Source: Bradyrhizobium diazoefficiens (GTDB lineage Bacteria > Pseudomonadota > Alphaproteobacteria > Rhizobiales > Xanthobacteraceae). Taken from it: 64,000 nucleotides of DNA. The notes under the pieces were generated by a model that worked only from the letters and a program-made list of their open reading frames with translations, ran no database searches and was not told the DNA's origin. Both the position numbers and the translations under genes were made by a program. Of the stretch, positions 35,796 to 45,090 are shown piece after piece. The stretch's first letter is position 1. Every line of letters starts with the position of its first letter. The stretch spans positions 558,001 through 622,000 of the forward strand of contig NZ_JAFCJE010000003.1 of the NCBI RefSeq assembly GCF_018131185.1. Reading direction: 5' to 3'.

Positions 35796-38663
35796 CTACG
35801 CCACGCGCCGGACCGTGTTCAGCGTCTCGATGGTGCGGCCGACCTCCGATGCGGGGCAGGGCTTGCCGAAATAATAGCCTTGCACGGCGGTGCAGCCGCA
35901 TTCGCGGACGAAGTCGAGTTGCTCCTCGGTCTCCACACCCTCCGCCGTCGTTTCGACGCCGAGCACGGAGCCAAGGCTTGCGATGGTGCGGACGATGGCC
36001 ACGCTCTCCGGACATTCGCCGAGCGTGCCGACGAAGGAGCGGTCGATCTTGATGCGATCGAACGGAAATTTGCGCAGATAGCTCAGCGAGGAATATCCGA
36101 CCCCGAAATCGTCGAGGCTGACGCGTACTCCCAGCGCGCGGAGCTGGTGCAGGATTTCGATCGTCGCCTCGCTGTCGTCGAGCAGCGCCGTCTCGGTGAC
36201 CTCGAGCTCGAGCCGCTGCGGCGGCAGGCCCGCTTCGGCCAGCGCGCTCGTGACCATCGTCACCAGCCCGCGCGAGCGGAACTGCACCGGCGACAAGTTC
36301 ACCGCGACGGTGACGTCGGGCCAGGACACGGCGGTCGCACAGGCGCTGCGCAGCACCCATTCGCCGATCGGAACGATCAGCCCGTTCTCCTCGGCGATCG
36401 GAATGAACTCGGCGGGAGAGACCAAACCGCGGGAGGGATGTTTCCAGCGCAGCAGCGCCTCGAACCCGGTGAGCTCGGACGAATCGAGCCGCATCTGCGG
36501 CTGGAACACCAGATGGAACTCGCGCGCCTCGAGCGCGCTGCGCAGATCGTGCTCCAGTGCGTGCCGGCTGCGCGCCTCTTCTTCCATCTCGGGCTCGAAC
36601 AGCTGATAGGCGCCGCGCCCCTTGGCCTTGGCCTGGTACAGCGCAAGGTCGGCGCATTTCATCAACTCGTCGGCATCGAGCCCGTGGTCGGGCGCGATCG
36701 CGATGCCGACCGAGGCGCCGACATGGATCGACTGGTTTCCCAGCGGTGGAGGGTGGCCGATGACCTCGACCAGGCGCCGGGCGAGTTTTTCCGCCGATTG
36801 CGGCTGCGGTCCGCGCTGGAGCACCGCGAACTCGTCACCGCCGAGGCGTGCGACGGTGTCGTGCTCGCCAACATTCTCCTTCAGACGCGCTGCGACCCAG
36901 CGCAGCAGGCGGTCGCCGGCGGCATGGCCGAGGCGGTCGTTCACGGTCTTGAAATTGTCGAGGTCGAAGCACAGCACCGCCATCGCGCCGCCGGCGATCG
37001 CGACCTGGTTCAGTCCCTCGCCCATCTTCTCGCGGAACAGCGTGCGGTTGGGTAGGTCGGTGAGCGAATCGTGGCGCGCCATATGCGCGACGCGGGCCTG
37101 GGCCTTGTGACGCTCGGTGACGTCCTCATAGGTGACGACCCAGCCGCCCAGCTCCATGCGTTTGTGATTGAGCTTGATGATGCGGCCGTCGTTCAAATGC
37201 CGGTGCAGAGTATGCTCGCCTTCGCGGAGCCGTTCGACGTAGTCGGCATAAAGCCTGGCGCCCGTCATGTTCGGGTGGATGCCGAGCTCGCAGCTGTGCT
37301 CCATGATCTCGCGCATCGAGACGCCGGGCTTCACGATATCAGGCGACAGTCCGTACATCTCGATATAGCGGCGATTGCAGACGATCACGCGCAGGCTCGC
37401 ATCGAGCATGCACAGGCCCTGGCTCATGTTGTTCAGCGCCGCGTCGAAACGCCGGTACTGTTCGCTCAGCTCCTCGATCGCGTGTTCCCGCTCGGTGATA
37501 TCCTCATAGGTGGCGACGAAGCCGCCCTCAGCCAGTGTGCAATAGCGGACCGAGATCACGGTGCTGTTGGACATGCGCCGGCGCATCGGCGAAGAATCGC
37601 GGCCCGCGATTCTCGCGCGAGCTGCTTCCAGCAGTTGTTGAGTGCTGTATTCGGAAGCAAAGGCGCCGTTCGCAATCGACCGCTCGATCAGCTCGGAGAG
37701 ATGTGTGCCGGCCCTGGTCTCCTCCGGCGATAGCCGGAAGATCTCGCGATAGGTGGTGTTGCAGACGCGCAGGCGCATATCGCTGTCGTAGAAGGCGAGC
37801 CCGTGCGCCATGTTCTCCAGAGCCGCGTCGAGGATGAAGTTCTGCTGCCTCAGCGTTTCCTCATATTGCAGCCGCTCCGTGACGTCCTCGTGCACGGTCA
37901 CCCAGCCGCCGTCGGGCAGGAAGCGCGAGACCGCCTGCACCATCCGTCCGTCATAACGCATCACCAGCAGGGATTTCGCCTTTCTGGCGCGCACGTCCTC
38001 CAACCTGGAGCTCTGGAATTCGTCGGCCGGCATGCCCGGCGAATTGCCGCGCGACACCCAATGGTCGATCACCGTGGAATGCGGGACCCCTGGCCTCACG
38101 ATCTCGGGGTCGAGGTTGTAGAGGTTCAGGAAACGTTCGTTGCAGACGACGACGCGGCTCTCGGCATCGTACATGATGAGGCCGTGCGACATGTTGGAGA
38201 GCGCGTGCTGGCTGCGCTCGGTCTGCACGCGCAATTCTGCTTCGAGGCGGGCGAGACGGCTGACGTCGTCGCAGATCGTCATCCAGCCGCCGCCGGGAAG
38301 CGGCTTCAGCTCGAGCGACATGACGTGACCGGTTCCAAGACGCTGCTCGGTCCGGAACGGCTTTCCCCCTGCGATCTGCGCGATCCGCGCCGAATACAGC
38401 GCGTCGAGCTCGCCTTCCGGAAAGTTGCCGCGTTCGGCGCTGTGCGCGAGTACTTCGCGGTAACTCGTGCCCACCCGCACGATGTCGGGCGACATGTCGA
38501 ACAGCGACAAGTAGCTCTGATTGATCAGCACGATGCGGTTGTCGGCATCGTAGACGCAGACGCCCTGCTCCATGTGGTCGAGCGCAAGCTGGCTCAGCGC
38601 GACCAGGGCCTCCGGGCCCTGCTCGCGGCGTGCACCAAGCTCATTGTCGCGGGTCGACGTCAT
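35796..38663 (-). CDS. multi-PAS GGDEF/EAL c-di-GMP protein
   Basis: 955 residues without membrane helices. Four successive PAS domains of the PAS_7 type, each with the pattern GLxxYDxxxRxVxCNxxY, occupy about residues 20-520. A complete GGDEF domain follows (ARLGGDEFAVLQRG), then a complete EAL domain (ELTGFEALLRW, NLSPVQF, DDFGVGYSSLSYLRKFPFDRI). Both synthesis and hydrolysis of c-di-GMP are chemically possible. The PAS array suggests redox, ligand or partner sensing. Single gene, unrelated to the tct operon. Confidence 0.95.
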   Translation of the reverse strand: MTSTRDNELGARREQGPEALVALSQLALDHMEQGVCVYDADNRIVLINQSYLSLFDMSPDIVRVGTSYREVLAHSAERGNFPEGELDALYSARIAQIAGGKPFRTEQRLGTGHVMSLELKPLPGGGWMTICDDVSRLARLEAELRVQTERSQHALSNMSHGLIMYDAESRVVVCNERFLNLYNLDPEIVRPGVPHSTVIDHWVSRGNSPGMPADEFQSSRLEDVRARKAKSLLVMRYDGRMVQAVSRFLPDGGWVTVHEDVTERLQYEETLRQQNFILDAALENMAHGLAFYDSDMRLRVCNTTYREIFRLSPEETRAGTHLSELIERSIANGAFASEYSTQQLLEAARARIAGRDSSPMRRRMSNSTVISVRYCTLAEGGFVATYEDITEREHAIEELSEQYRRFDAALNNMSQGLCMLDASLRVIVCNRRYIEMYGLSPDIVKPGVSMREIMEHSCELGIHPNMTGARLYADYVERLREGEHTLHRHLNDGRIIKLNHKRMELGGWVVTYEDVTERHKAQARVAHMARHDSLTDLPNRTLFREKMGEGLNQVAIAGGAMAVLCFDLDNFKTVNDRLGHAAGDRLLRWVAARLKENVGEHDTVARLGGDEFAVLQRGPQPQSAEKLARRLVEVIGHPPPLGNQSIHVGASVGIAIAPDHGLDADELMKCADLALYQAKAKGRGAYQLFEPEMEEEARSRHALEHDLRSALEAREFHLVFQPQMRLDSSELTGFEALLRWKHPSRGLVSPAEFIPIAEENGLIVPIGEWVLRSACATAVSWPDVTVAVNLSPVQFRSRGLVTMVTSALAEAGLPPQRLELEVTETALLDDSEATIEILHQLRALGVRVSLDDFGVGYSSLSYLRKFPFDRIKIDRSFVGTLGECPESVAIVRTIASLGSVLGVETTAEGVETEEQLDFVRECGCTAVQGYYFGKPCPASEVGRTIETLNTVRRVA

Positions 38664-38988
38664 GGGTTCGGCAGGTCTCGGCGGGCAATAGATTAACGCA
38701 ACCTAGTTCAGCCACCGAGCGTAGCGAAGAGGCGGGAAAATTCCCTTAAGCGCGGTAGTTTACGGAGGGTGACCGGGATGGATAGCGGGTCTTGATTGCC
38801 GAGGTGCCCGCAAGAGTTGGCCGGGAGGACGCAACATATAAGGTGTCATCCCTGCGAACGCAGGGACTCGCAACTACAGGAAGGAATTTGGCGAAGATTG
38901 GAAGTGAACGGACCTTCCCGCGGTACCACCATCGTGGCTTCGAGATAGATCACGCGGTATGGGTTCCTGCGTTCGCAGGGACGACAAC
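38664..38988. other. 325-bp gap, mostly a repeat element
   Basis: The region upstream of the PAS-GGDEF-EAL gene holds its promoter in the first 150 bases or so, then the repeat at 38846-38988. I see no gene in it. Confidence 0.6.
38846..38988. repeat. long inverted repeat, GTCGTCCC family, copy 2
   Basis: TCATCCCTGCGAACGCAGGG at the left and CCTGCGTTCGCAGGGACGAC at the right are inverted copies. Each arm also folds on itself (CCCTGCGAACGCAGGG). Same family as 9257-9381. Confidence 0.78.
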
Positions 38989-39921
38989 CTACGGCCCGTA
39001 CAACACGAGTTCCGTATCCGTGAGATCGCCGAGCTGTGGCCGATGCGGGCCCTTGAAATATTTCCGACCGCGCCGCTCTGTATAAATACCGACGAGGCCG
39101 GGAATCGGGCCGTTGGAATCGATCGCCACCGAGATCTTGCCGAGCCGGAGCAGCAGCCGGCCGATGCGGCCTGCGCAAGCGACGTATTCGGCAGCGCTGC
39201 GGCAGTAGATCAGCTTCATCGCAGGAGGCGCAATGAAGCCGCGGCGGATGCGCACAGGTTGCAGGATGAAGGGGAATGTTCCCTTCGGCGTGCGGCAGAC
39301 GAGGCTGAGGCAGTTGTAGCGCGCGTGCCGTGTCAGGAGCTCGGTCTCTGCTTCGGAGAGCCCTTCGATCGTCTTGGCATGAGGCGAGATGACCTCGATC
39401 TTGCTCCAGCGCGGGACGCGCGCCAGTGCAGGGACCGAGAAGAATAGGCCGCGGCAATAGGCCTGAAAGCCCTGCGTTTCGATGATCGGCCAGGTCCACG
39501 GCGCCGGACTGATGTTGAAGTAGGTCACGTCCTTGTGCCGCTGCGCGATCTTGGTCAGCAGCGGGGCATAGTTGCGGTAGGCCGGATCGACATACCAGCT
39601 CGACAGGTTGCACTGGATGGCGGTCTCTTCGCCGTTCTTGCGTGTGGTGTAGATCAACAGCAGCACGCCGACCGGCGTGCCGTCACTATCGAGCATGTAG
39701 CCGAAGCGCGGATAGCCCTCCGGCACGGAGCGGAAGGCCTGCCGGCGCAGACCCTGGATCCAATAGTCGCGCGAGCGGCCCACGAAGCCGCGCGTCAACA
39801 GGTCCGCGATCGCTTCCGCGTCGGACTCGGTAATCTCGCGGCATCGCACCTTGGTGTGAATCGCGCTCGTCTTACCCGTGGAAATGACAGGCCTCGTTTG
39901 GTTAGCGCCAGCCTTCGACAT
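38989..39921 (-). CDS. GNAT-fold acyltransferase-like protein of the aminoacyl-carrier-protein cassette
   Basis: 310 residues. The first half looks like a GNAT domain: VRCREITESDAEAIADLLTR, then GTPVGVLLLIYTT, then SSWYVDPAYRNYAPLLTKIA. The second half (TFPFILQPVRIRRGFIAPPA, then CAGRIGRLLLRLGKISVAID) is a further alpha/beta part I do not recognise and could be a second GNAT-like half. The chosen start MSKAGANQTRPV overlaps the upstream ligase gene by 20 bases, so the two proteins are translationally linked. It is a good candidate to move the carrier-bound amino acid onto an acceptor, but that is inference. Confidence 0.7.
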   Translation of the reverse strand: MSKAGANQTRPVISTGKTSAIHTKVRCREITESDAEAIADLLTRGFVGRSRDYWIQGLRRQAFRSVPEGYPRFGYMLDSDGTPVGVLLLIYTTRKNGEETAIQCNLSSWYVDPAYRNYAPLLTKIAQRHKDVTYFNISPAPWTWPIIETQGFQAYCRGLFFSVPALARVPRWSKIEVISPHAKTIEGLSEAETELLTRHARYNCLSLVCRTPKGTFPFILQPVRIRRGFIAPPAMKLIYCRSAAEYVACAGRIGRLLLRLGKISVAIDSNGPIPGLVGIYTERRGRKYFKGPHRPQLGDLTDTELVLYGP

Positions 39922-40882
39922 GGGCGTCGGCCGTGACCTGCGACTGCAGGCCCAGGACGTCACGCACCTTGGCGGGCCAGGCGGAAAGGTCGGTGCCGTG
40001 GGTGTGGAACATGGCGACAGCCAGCCGGTCCATGCCGAAGGCGACGCACCCGGTGTGGGCTGGCTCACCGTTGGCGTCCTGGATTCCCCAGGTCGTGCCG
40101 AAATGCTCGCGGTGATAGTTGAAGCTCATGCAGGCCGTCGGCTGCTCTTCCGAGCGCAACGGAATGAGGAGCTCGAACTTGAGCTGCTGCTGCTTCTGGC
40201 TCACCGCCTTCATCTGGCCGACGCGGCCGAAGAAGGGGTCGCTGGCATAGTCGACGCGAAAGGTGAGGCCGAGATCGGTCGCGATCTTCTCCGCGCGCAC
40301 CATCCAGCGCTCGCGGAAATCGGCGACGTCGTCGGGGCTGCCGATGCAGACATATTCGCGCATCCGGAACGATTGCAGCCGGTCGAGATGCTTGGACGGC
40401 TCGCGGCGGAAGCAATCCGCGGCGACGTCGAAACGCAGGCCGCTCTTCGGCAAGGGTCCGCGGCTCGCCGCGATCGGATAGACCGGATAGCAAGCCGCCG
40501 GCGACAGCACGAGATCGGCCGGCGAGAGCGATGAGGTCCAGTCGCCGCCGGCATCGAAGCGGCTCACCGCGGCGTTGATCTCGCGTTCGGTCCCGTGCAG
40601 GCCGCAAACGCAGCCGAGCAGGTTCGGAAAGCTCTTGAGGTAGCCGGATTTCTCCAGCTGAGCCCGGCTCATGACCGGGGGAAAGCGCATGACCTCGGTG
40701 CCGGACTCGCGATGGCTCGTGATCAGCGTAGCGAGCTTCTCGACGATGCCTTCATAGAGTGCGGTACGGGCATAGACACCGTCGGCGCCCATGCGGTGGA
40801 ACAGCTTGTCGGCGAGGTGATCGAGGGGATCAATCATCTGCGGCGCGGTCGCGGGCGAGTCGGGGAGGACGGCAATGTTCAT
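39902..40882 (-). CDS. amino acid:[acyl-carrier-protein] ligase (class II aminoacyl-tRNA-synthetase homologue)
   Basis: 326 residues, a stand-alone catalytic core of the atypical seryl-tRNA synthetase type. Motif 2 is visible as CFRREPSKHLDRLQSFRMRE and motif 3 as CVAFGMDRLAVAMF. Likely zinc ligands are a cysteine in LSPAACYPVYP, the glutamate of CFRRE and the cysteine before AFGMDR. There is no tRNA-binding arm. The closest known family member, Bll0957 of Bradyrhizobium, activates glycine with ATP and loads it on a phosphopantetheine carrier protein instead of tRNA. The carrier gene lies at 42513 and an acyl-CoA dehydrogenase gene lies between. Confidence 0.9.
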   Translation of the reverse strand: MNIAVLPDSPATAPQMIDPLDHLADKLFHRMGADGVYARTALYEGIVEKLATLITSHRESGTEVMRFPPVMSRAQLEKSGYLKSFPNLLGCVCGLHGTEREINAAVSRFDAGGDWTSSLSPADLVLSPAACYPVYPIAASRGPLPKSGLRFDVAADCFRREPSKHLDRLQSFRMREYVCIGSPDDVADFRERWMVRAEKIATDLGLTFRVDYASDPFFGRVGQMKAVSQKQQQLKFELLIPLRSEEQPTACMSFNYHREHFGTTWGIQDANGEPAHTGCVAFGMDRLAVAMFHTHGTDLSAWPAKVRDVLGLQSQVTADAHVEGWR

Positions 40883-40936
40883 GGGTCGATATCCTGCTAT
40901 CTCAAAATTGTTCTTGTTGGTTCAGTCGCAAAGCAC

Positions 40937-42154
40937 TCAATCACGAAGGCTGGTCGGCACGCCGCTCATCAGCGTCGATGTCGCGGCATTGGCCAGAATG
41001 CGGTCGTTGTTGATCATGATCGGGGACGACAGCACGTCGCGGAGGTGCCGCCCCATGGTGAACTCGCCGTCGTTGCGGTAGCCGGAGAGACCGGCTGTGC
41101 GCATCGCATGCATCACGGTCTCGACCGCGAGCTCGGAGGCCTGCACCTTCAGAAGCGTGATCGAGGACTGGAAGTCGAGCGAGCCGAGCGCGCGCTCGTC
41201 ATGCTCGGCGCCAGCGAAAGCGTCGATGTTGGCAGCGATCAGCGCGCGCAGCTTGGCCAACGACATCTTGGCGGCGGTGAAGTGCGCCGCGGCCGGGGGC
41301 ATCTGGCCGCCGGAGCTACGGGCCGCCTTGCGGATGAAGGCCTGCGCGCGGGTCACGGCCGCGGCGGCGATGCCAGCCCAGGCCGAGGACCAGCAAAGAT
41401 GTGCGAACGGCGTCATGGTCTGGGCGTGGATCTTGTCGTAGGATTCCGGGAAGACCCGGTCGGCGGGGCAATCGACCTTCAGCTCGAAGCCGGTCGAGCA
41501 GGTGCCGCGCATGCCGAGCGTCTCCCAGCCCAGCGTCCGCTTCAGCGAATAATCGTCCTTGGCAAGCGCCAGCAGCACCTGGTCGGAGGCGGCGGCCTCG
41601 GTGGCGCGGCGGGCGATGGTGACGAGACCGTCGGCCTCGGCGCCGTAGGAGATCACGGTGGCGTCACGCACCAGCGAAACTGTGTCACCGGCGTGGTCGA
41701 CGGCGGCGGCGCTGGCGCGGATGTTGCCGCCGTTCTGGCCTTCGGTGGTGGAGGAGGCGAGCAGCCACTGGTCGCGGGCGACCCGGCGCATCATGGTTTC
41801 CATCCAGGGGATGCCGTGGCCGTGCCTGACGACGCAGGCGACCTTGGTCTGGTGCATCGCGTAGATCATAGCGGTCGAGGCGCAGGCGCGTCCGAGCGTG
41901 TAGCAGATGTCGGTGACGTCGTAGATGGAGGCACCGAAGCCGCCGAACTCGACCGGGATCATGACGCCGAGCAGTTTTTGCTCCCGCGCGACCTCGAAAG
42001 CCTTGTGCGGGAAACGAGCGTCGCGATCGACCCCATCGGCGTCGGCCGCCGCAGCGGCTGCAGTCCGGGCTGCCCGTTCGATCAGAGAGGGACCCTGCTC
42101 CAGGAAGCTCGTCTGCGTTTCGTCGACAGTGAGGACTGCTTCACGCACGTTCAT
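40937..42154 (-). CDS. acyl-CoA dehydrogenase family flavoprotein
   Basis: 405 residues with the ACAD fold. The N-terminal helical domain contains FPHKAFEVAREQKLLGVMIPVEFGGFG. The middle beta domain contains TLGWETLGMRGTCSTGFELK, and the C-terminal helices include MHAMRTAGLSGYRNDGEFTMG, which is the region of FAD and partner contacts. It may oxidise an amino acid held on the carrier protein rather than a fatty acyl-CoA. It lies 54 bases upstream of the ligase gene in the same direction, divergent from the carrier gene. Confidence 0.88.
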   Translation of the reverse strand: MNVREAVLTVDETQTSFLEQGPSLIERAARTAAAAAADADGVDRDARFPHKAFEVAREQKLLGVMIPVEFGGFGASIYDVTDICYTLGRACASTAMIYAMHQTKVACVVRHGHGIPWMETMMRRVARDQWLLASSTTEGQNGGNIRASAAAVDHAGDTVSLVRDATVISYGAEADGLVTIARRATEAAASDQVLLALAKDDYSLKRTLGWETLGMRGTCSTGFELKVDCPADRVFPESYDKIHAQTMTPFAHLCWSSAWAGIAAAAVTRAQAFIRKAARSSGGQMPPAAAHFTAAKMSLAKLRALIAANIDAFAGAEHDERALGSLDFQSSITLLKVQASELAVETVMHAMRTAGLSGYRNDGEFTMGRHLRDVLSSPIMINNDRILANAATSTLMSGVPTSLRD

Positions 42155-42512
42155 GCTCGTCCGCCTCCGGTTCGCCGTTCGAGATCGCCGGCATCATTCA
42201 CGATGCGCGTCAGCGATCCTCCGGCCATCTTTGCTTGTGAGACGAGGCTACGGATTTAATTCAAATTCGTCGATGAAATAGAGGGTAAACAAAGTCGAAT
42301 TCCGAACAAACAGTTAAGGCCGGGTTGTTTGCCTCTCCCGTTTTTCCAGCACCACGTTAGGAATCCGGAAGAAGCCCGAATTCCAGACAATCTGAGTCAT
42401 CGTTTACTAAGAAACGCCAAGTATGAGTGCCGCCCATTGCGGGACCGGCAGGCCGTGCCCATCGTAGCCGGAAGCCGGTCCGACCTTTTGACAGACACAC
42501 GGGAATTTGCCG
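42155..42512. promoter_or_regulatory. 358-bp divergent promoter region of the aminoacyl-carrier cassette
   Basis: It separates the acyl-CoA dehydrogenase gene (minus) from the carrier protein gene (plus). A relatively AT-rich stretch at 42250-42330 (TTTAATTCAAATTCG, GGTAAACAAAG) is the likely promoter area. GAATTCC occurs twice. I see no gene in it and no perfect operator. Confidence 0.5.
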
Positions 42513-42785
42513 ATGCAAGCCTTTGATACCGAATTGCGCAATCGCATCATCAAGCTGGTGAAGGGCATCCTCGAACAGAATTCGCTCACCGCCGACGTCA
42601 CGCCGTCTGCCAAGCTCGTCGACGTCGGCCTGACCTCGATGGACATGGTCAATCTGATGCTCGGGGTGGAAGCCGAGTTCGACTTCACCATCCCACAATC
42701 CGAGATCACTCCGGAGAACTTCCAGTCCGTCGAGACGCTGGAGCGCATGGTCACGACCCAGCTGCGGCTGGCGAACGCGGCTTAA
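42513..42785 (+). CDS. acyl carrier protein dedicated to the aminoacyl ligase cassette
   Basis: 90 residues, a four-helix acyl-carrier-protein fold. The phosphopantetheine serine is S42 in DVGLTSMDMVNLML, where T precedes S instead of the usual D of the DSL motif. The replaced aspartate separates it from the fatty-acid AcpP. In the related Bradyrhizobium locus the adjacent small carrier protein accepts the activated amino acid. The ATG at 42513 follows GGGAATT. It is divergent from the dehydrogenase and ligase genes, so both arms could share one control region. Confidence 0.9.
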   Translation: MQAFDTELRNRIIKLVKGILEQNSLTADVTPSAKLVDVGLTSMDMVNLMLGVEAEFDFTIPQSEITPENFQSVETLERMVTTQLRLANAA

Positions 42786-42792
42786 GCAAGCG

Positions 42793-42923
42793 GTGTCGTC
42801 CCTGCACATGCAGGGACCCGTGCCGCGGAATCTATCGACCTTTGACGGTCGAAGTACCGAACGATGAGTCTCCGCCAAACGACGGCCTGTGGTTACGGGT
42901 CCCTGCATTCGCAGGGACGACAC
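42793..42923. repeat. long inverted repeat, GTCGTCCC family, copy 3
   Basis: GTGTCGTCCCTGC at 42793-42805 and its exact complement at 42911-42923 bound the element. It lies just after the carrier-protein stop and before mtaP. Confidence 0.8.
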
Positions 42924-43050
42924 TGAGTGTGAGGCCCGGGCATCATTGCTCCTCACACCACCGGCATCATTCCCCCACCCCCGTTCCAAAACCGCTCCAA
43001 AACTGGCATAGCTTAACCATGTCGCACGGGGCCGATAGGGTGGAGCAGGT

Positions 43051-43926
43051 ATGACGCAGGCGGTATTGGGCATCATCGGCGGCTCGGGCATCTATGATCT
43101 GCCGGGCCTCGAGGGTGCGCGCGAAGAGGTGATCGAGAGCCCCTGGGGTGAGCCGTCGGCGGCCTTAAGGCGTGGCACCATCGCGGGCCTGCCAATCGTG
43201 TTCCTGCCGCGACATGACAAGGGCCACCGTCTCTCACCCTCCGACATCAACTATCGCGCCAACATCGACGTGTTGAAGCGCGCCGGGGTCACCGACCTGA
43301 TCTCGCTGTCGGCCTGCGGTTCCTTCAAAGAGGAACTGCCGCCCGGCACGTTCGTTCTCGTCGATCAGTTCGTCGACCGCACCCACAAGCGCGAGAGTTC
43401 GTTCTTCGGCCGGGGCTGCGTCGCGCATGTGTCGATGGCGCATCCGGTCTCGCCGCGGCTGCGCATTCACCTGGCCGCGGCAGCCGAGGCCGAGGGCATC
43501 GCGATCGGGCGTAGCGGGACCTATGTCTGCATGGAAGGGCCGCAATTCTCCACCTACGCGGAGAGCATGACCTACAAGACGCTGGGTTATTCGGTGATCG
43601 GCATGACCAATATGCCCGAGGCGAAGCTCGCGCGCGAGGCGGAAATCTGTTACGCCACCGTTGCAATGGTGACGGATTTCGACTGCTGGCATCCCGACCA
43701 CGATGCCGTCACCGTTCAGGACATCATCCGTGTGCTGACGTCGAATGCCGACAAGGCGAAGGCCCTGGTGGCGCGGTTGGCGAAGGATTTCCCGCGCGAG
43801 CACGAGCCGTGTCCGATCGGCTCGGACCGTGCGCTCGACACGGCGCTGATCACGGCGCCCGAGGCGAGGGACCCCGAGCTTCTGAAGAAGCTCGATGCGG
43901 TAGCCGGGCGCATCCTGCGCGGTTGA
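43051..43926 (+). CDS. mtaP: S-methyl-5'-thioadenosine phosphorylase
   Basis: 291 residues of the purine nucleoside phosphorylase fold. GIIGGSGIYDLPG binds phosphate, FLPRHDKGHRLSPSDINYRAN and YVCMEGPQFSTYAES are MTAP signatures, and MTNMPEAKLAREAEICYATV is the substrate region. It splits methylthioadenosine (from polyamine and homoserine-lactone synthesis) into adenine and methylthioribose-1-phosphate. The next gene, 30 bases downstream, uses that product. Confidence 0.96.
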   Translation: MTQAVLGIIGGSGIYDLPGLEGAREEVIESPWGEPSAALRRGTIAGLPIVFLPRHDKGHRLSPSDINYRANIDVLKRAGVTDLISLSACGSFKEELPPGTFVLVDQFVDRTHKRESSFFGRGCVAHVSMAHPVSPRLRIHLAAAAEAEGIAIGRSGTYVCMEGPQFSTYAESMTYKTLGYSVIGMTNMPEAKLAREAEICYATVAMVTDFDCWHPDHDAVTVQDIIRVLTSNADKAKALVARLAKDFPREHEPCPIGSDRALDTALITAPEARDPELLKKLDAVAGRILRG

Positions 43927-43956
43927 GGCGCAAGAAGGACGAAAAGGCAGAATGCC

Positions 43957-45063
43957 ATGAAGGTCGACGGCAAGCATTTCCGCAGCATCTGGCGCGAAGG
44001 CGACGGCTGGTCGATCGGCGCGATCGACCAGCGCCGGCTGCCGCACGAGTTCGTCGTCGCGAAGCTGACATCGTGTGAAGACGCCGCTGTTGCCATTCGC
44101 GACATGCTGGTGCGCGGCGCACCGCTGATCGGTGCGACCGCGGCCTATGGCATGGCGCTCGCCATGCGCGAGGACGCCTCCGATGCCGGGCTGAAGCGCG
44201 CTTACGACACGCTCGTCGTGGCGCGGCCGACGGCGATCAATCTGAAATGGGCGCTGGATGAGATGCGCGCGGCGCTTGTGCCGATTGATCCGGTTGAAAG
44301 GGCCGAGGCGGCCTACGCTCGCGCCGACGAAATCGTTGAGCAGGATGTCGAGATCAACCGCGGCATTGCGGGCAACGGCCTGAAGCTGATCGAGGCGATT
44401 GCGGCCAAGAAGCCGGGTGAGACGGTCAACGTCCTCACCCATTGCAACGCCGGCTGGCTCGCCACCGTCGACTGGGGCACGGCGACGGCGCCGATCTATC
44501 TTGCGCATGAGCGCGGCGTCAAGATCCATGTCTGGGTCGACGAGACGCGTCCGCGCAACCAGGGCGCCTCCCTCACCGCCTGGGAGCTCGGCCGTCACGG
44601 CGTGCCGCACACGGTGATTCCCGACAACACCGGCGGGCACCTGATGCAGCATGGCATGGTCGACCTCGCCATCGTCGGCACGGACCGCGTCGCCGCCAAT
44701 GGCGACGTCTGCAACAAGATCGGTACCTACCTGAAGGCGCTCGCCGCGCACGACAACGGCGTACCGTTCTACGTCGCACTGCCGTCACCGACGATCGATT
44801 TCGCCGTCCAAGACGGTATCCGCGACATCCCCATCGAGCAGCGCAGCGGCGTCGAGGTTACCGACATGACCGGCCGCACGGCAGATGGAAGGTTGGAGAC
44901 GGTGCGTATCGTCCCCGAGGGTTCGCCGGTCGCGAACTACGCCTTCGACGTGACACCGGCGCGGCTCGTGACCGGCCTCATCACCGAGCGCGGTGTGCTG
45001 AAGCCGGATCGTGCTGCGCTGGCAGCAGCGTTTCCGGAGCGCATCGCCTCTGCGGCGGAGTAG
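43957..45063 (+). CDS. mtnA: methylthioribose-1-phosphate isomerase
   Basis: 368 residues, related to eIF2B. The catalytic cysteine is in [12 protein letters not shown] and the aspartate in [36 protein letters not shown] is the N-terminal phosphate site. It converts methylthioribose-1-phosphate to the ribulose form. It forms an operon with mtaP. No mtnB, mtnC or mtnD lies beside it, so the later route (full methionine salvage or a shunt) is not shown in this window. Confidence 0.96.
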   Translation: MKVDGKHFRSIWREGDGWSIGAIDQRRLPHEFVVAKLTSCEDAAVAIRDMLVRGAPLIGATAAYGMALAMREDASDAGLKRAYDTLVVARPTAINLKWALDEMRAALVPIDPVERAEAAYARADEIVEQDVEINRGIAGNGLKLIEAIAAKKPGETVNVLTHCNAGWLATVDWGTATAPIYLAHERGVKIHVWVDETRPRNQGASLTAWELGRHGVPHTVIPDNTGGHLMQHGMVDLAIVGTDRVAANGDVCNKIGTYLKALAAHDNGVPFYVALPSPTIDFAVQDGIRDIPIEQRSGVEVTDMTGRTADGRLETVRIVPEGSPVANYAFDVTPARLVTGLITERGVLKPDRAALAAAFPERIASAAE

Positions 45064-45090
45064 GCAGTTTGCCAGGCGAGATGTCCCACA

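Noticed and set aside
39902..40882. Seryl-tRNA synthetase
   Set aside because: It has only the catalytic core, with no N-terminal tRNA-binding coiled coil, and it is accompanied by a carrier-protein gene.
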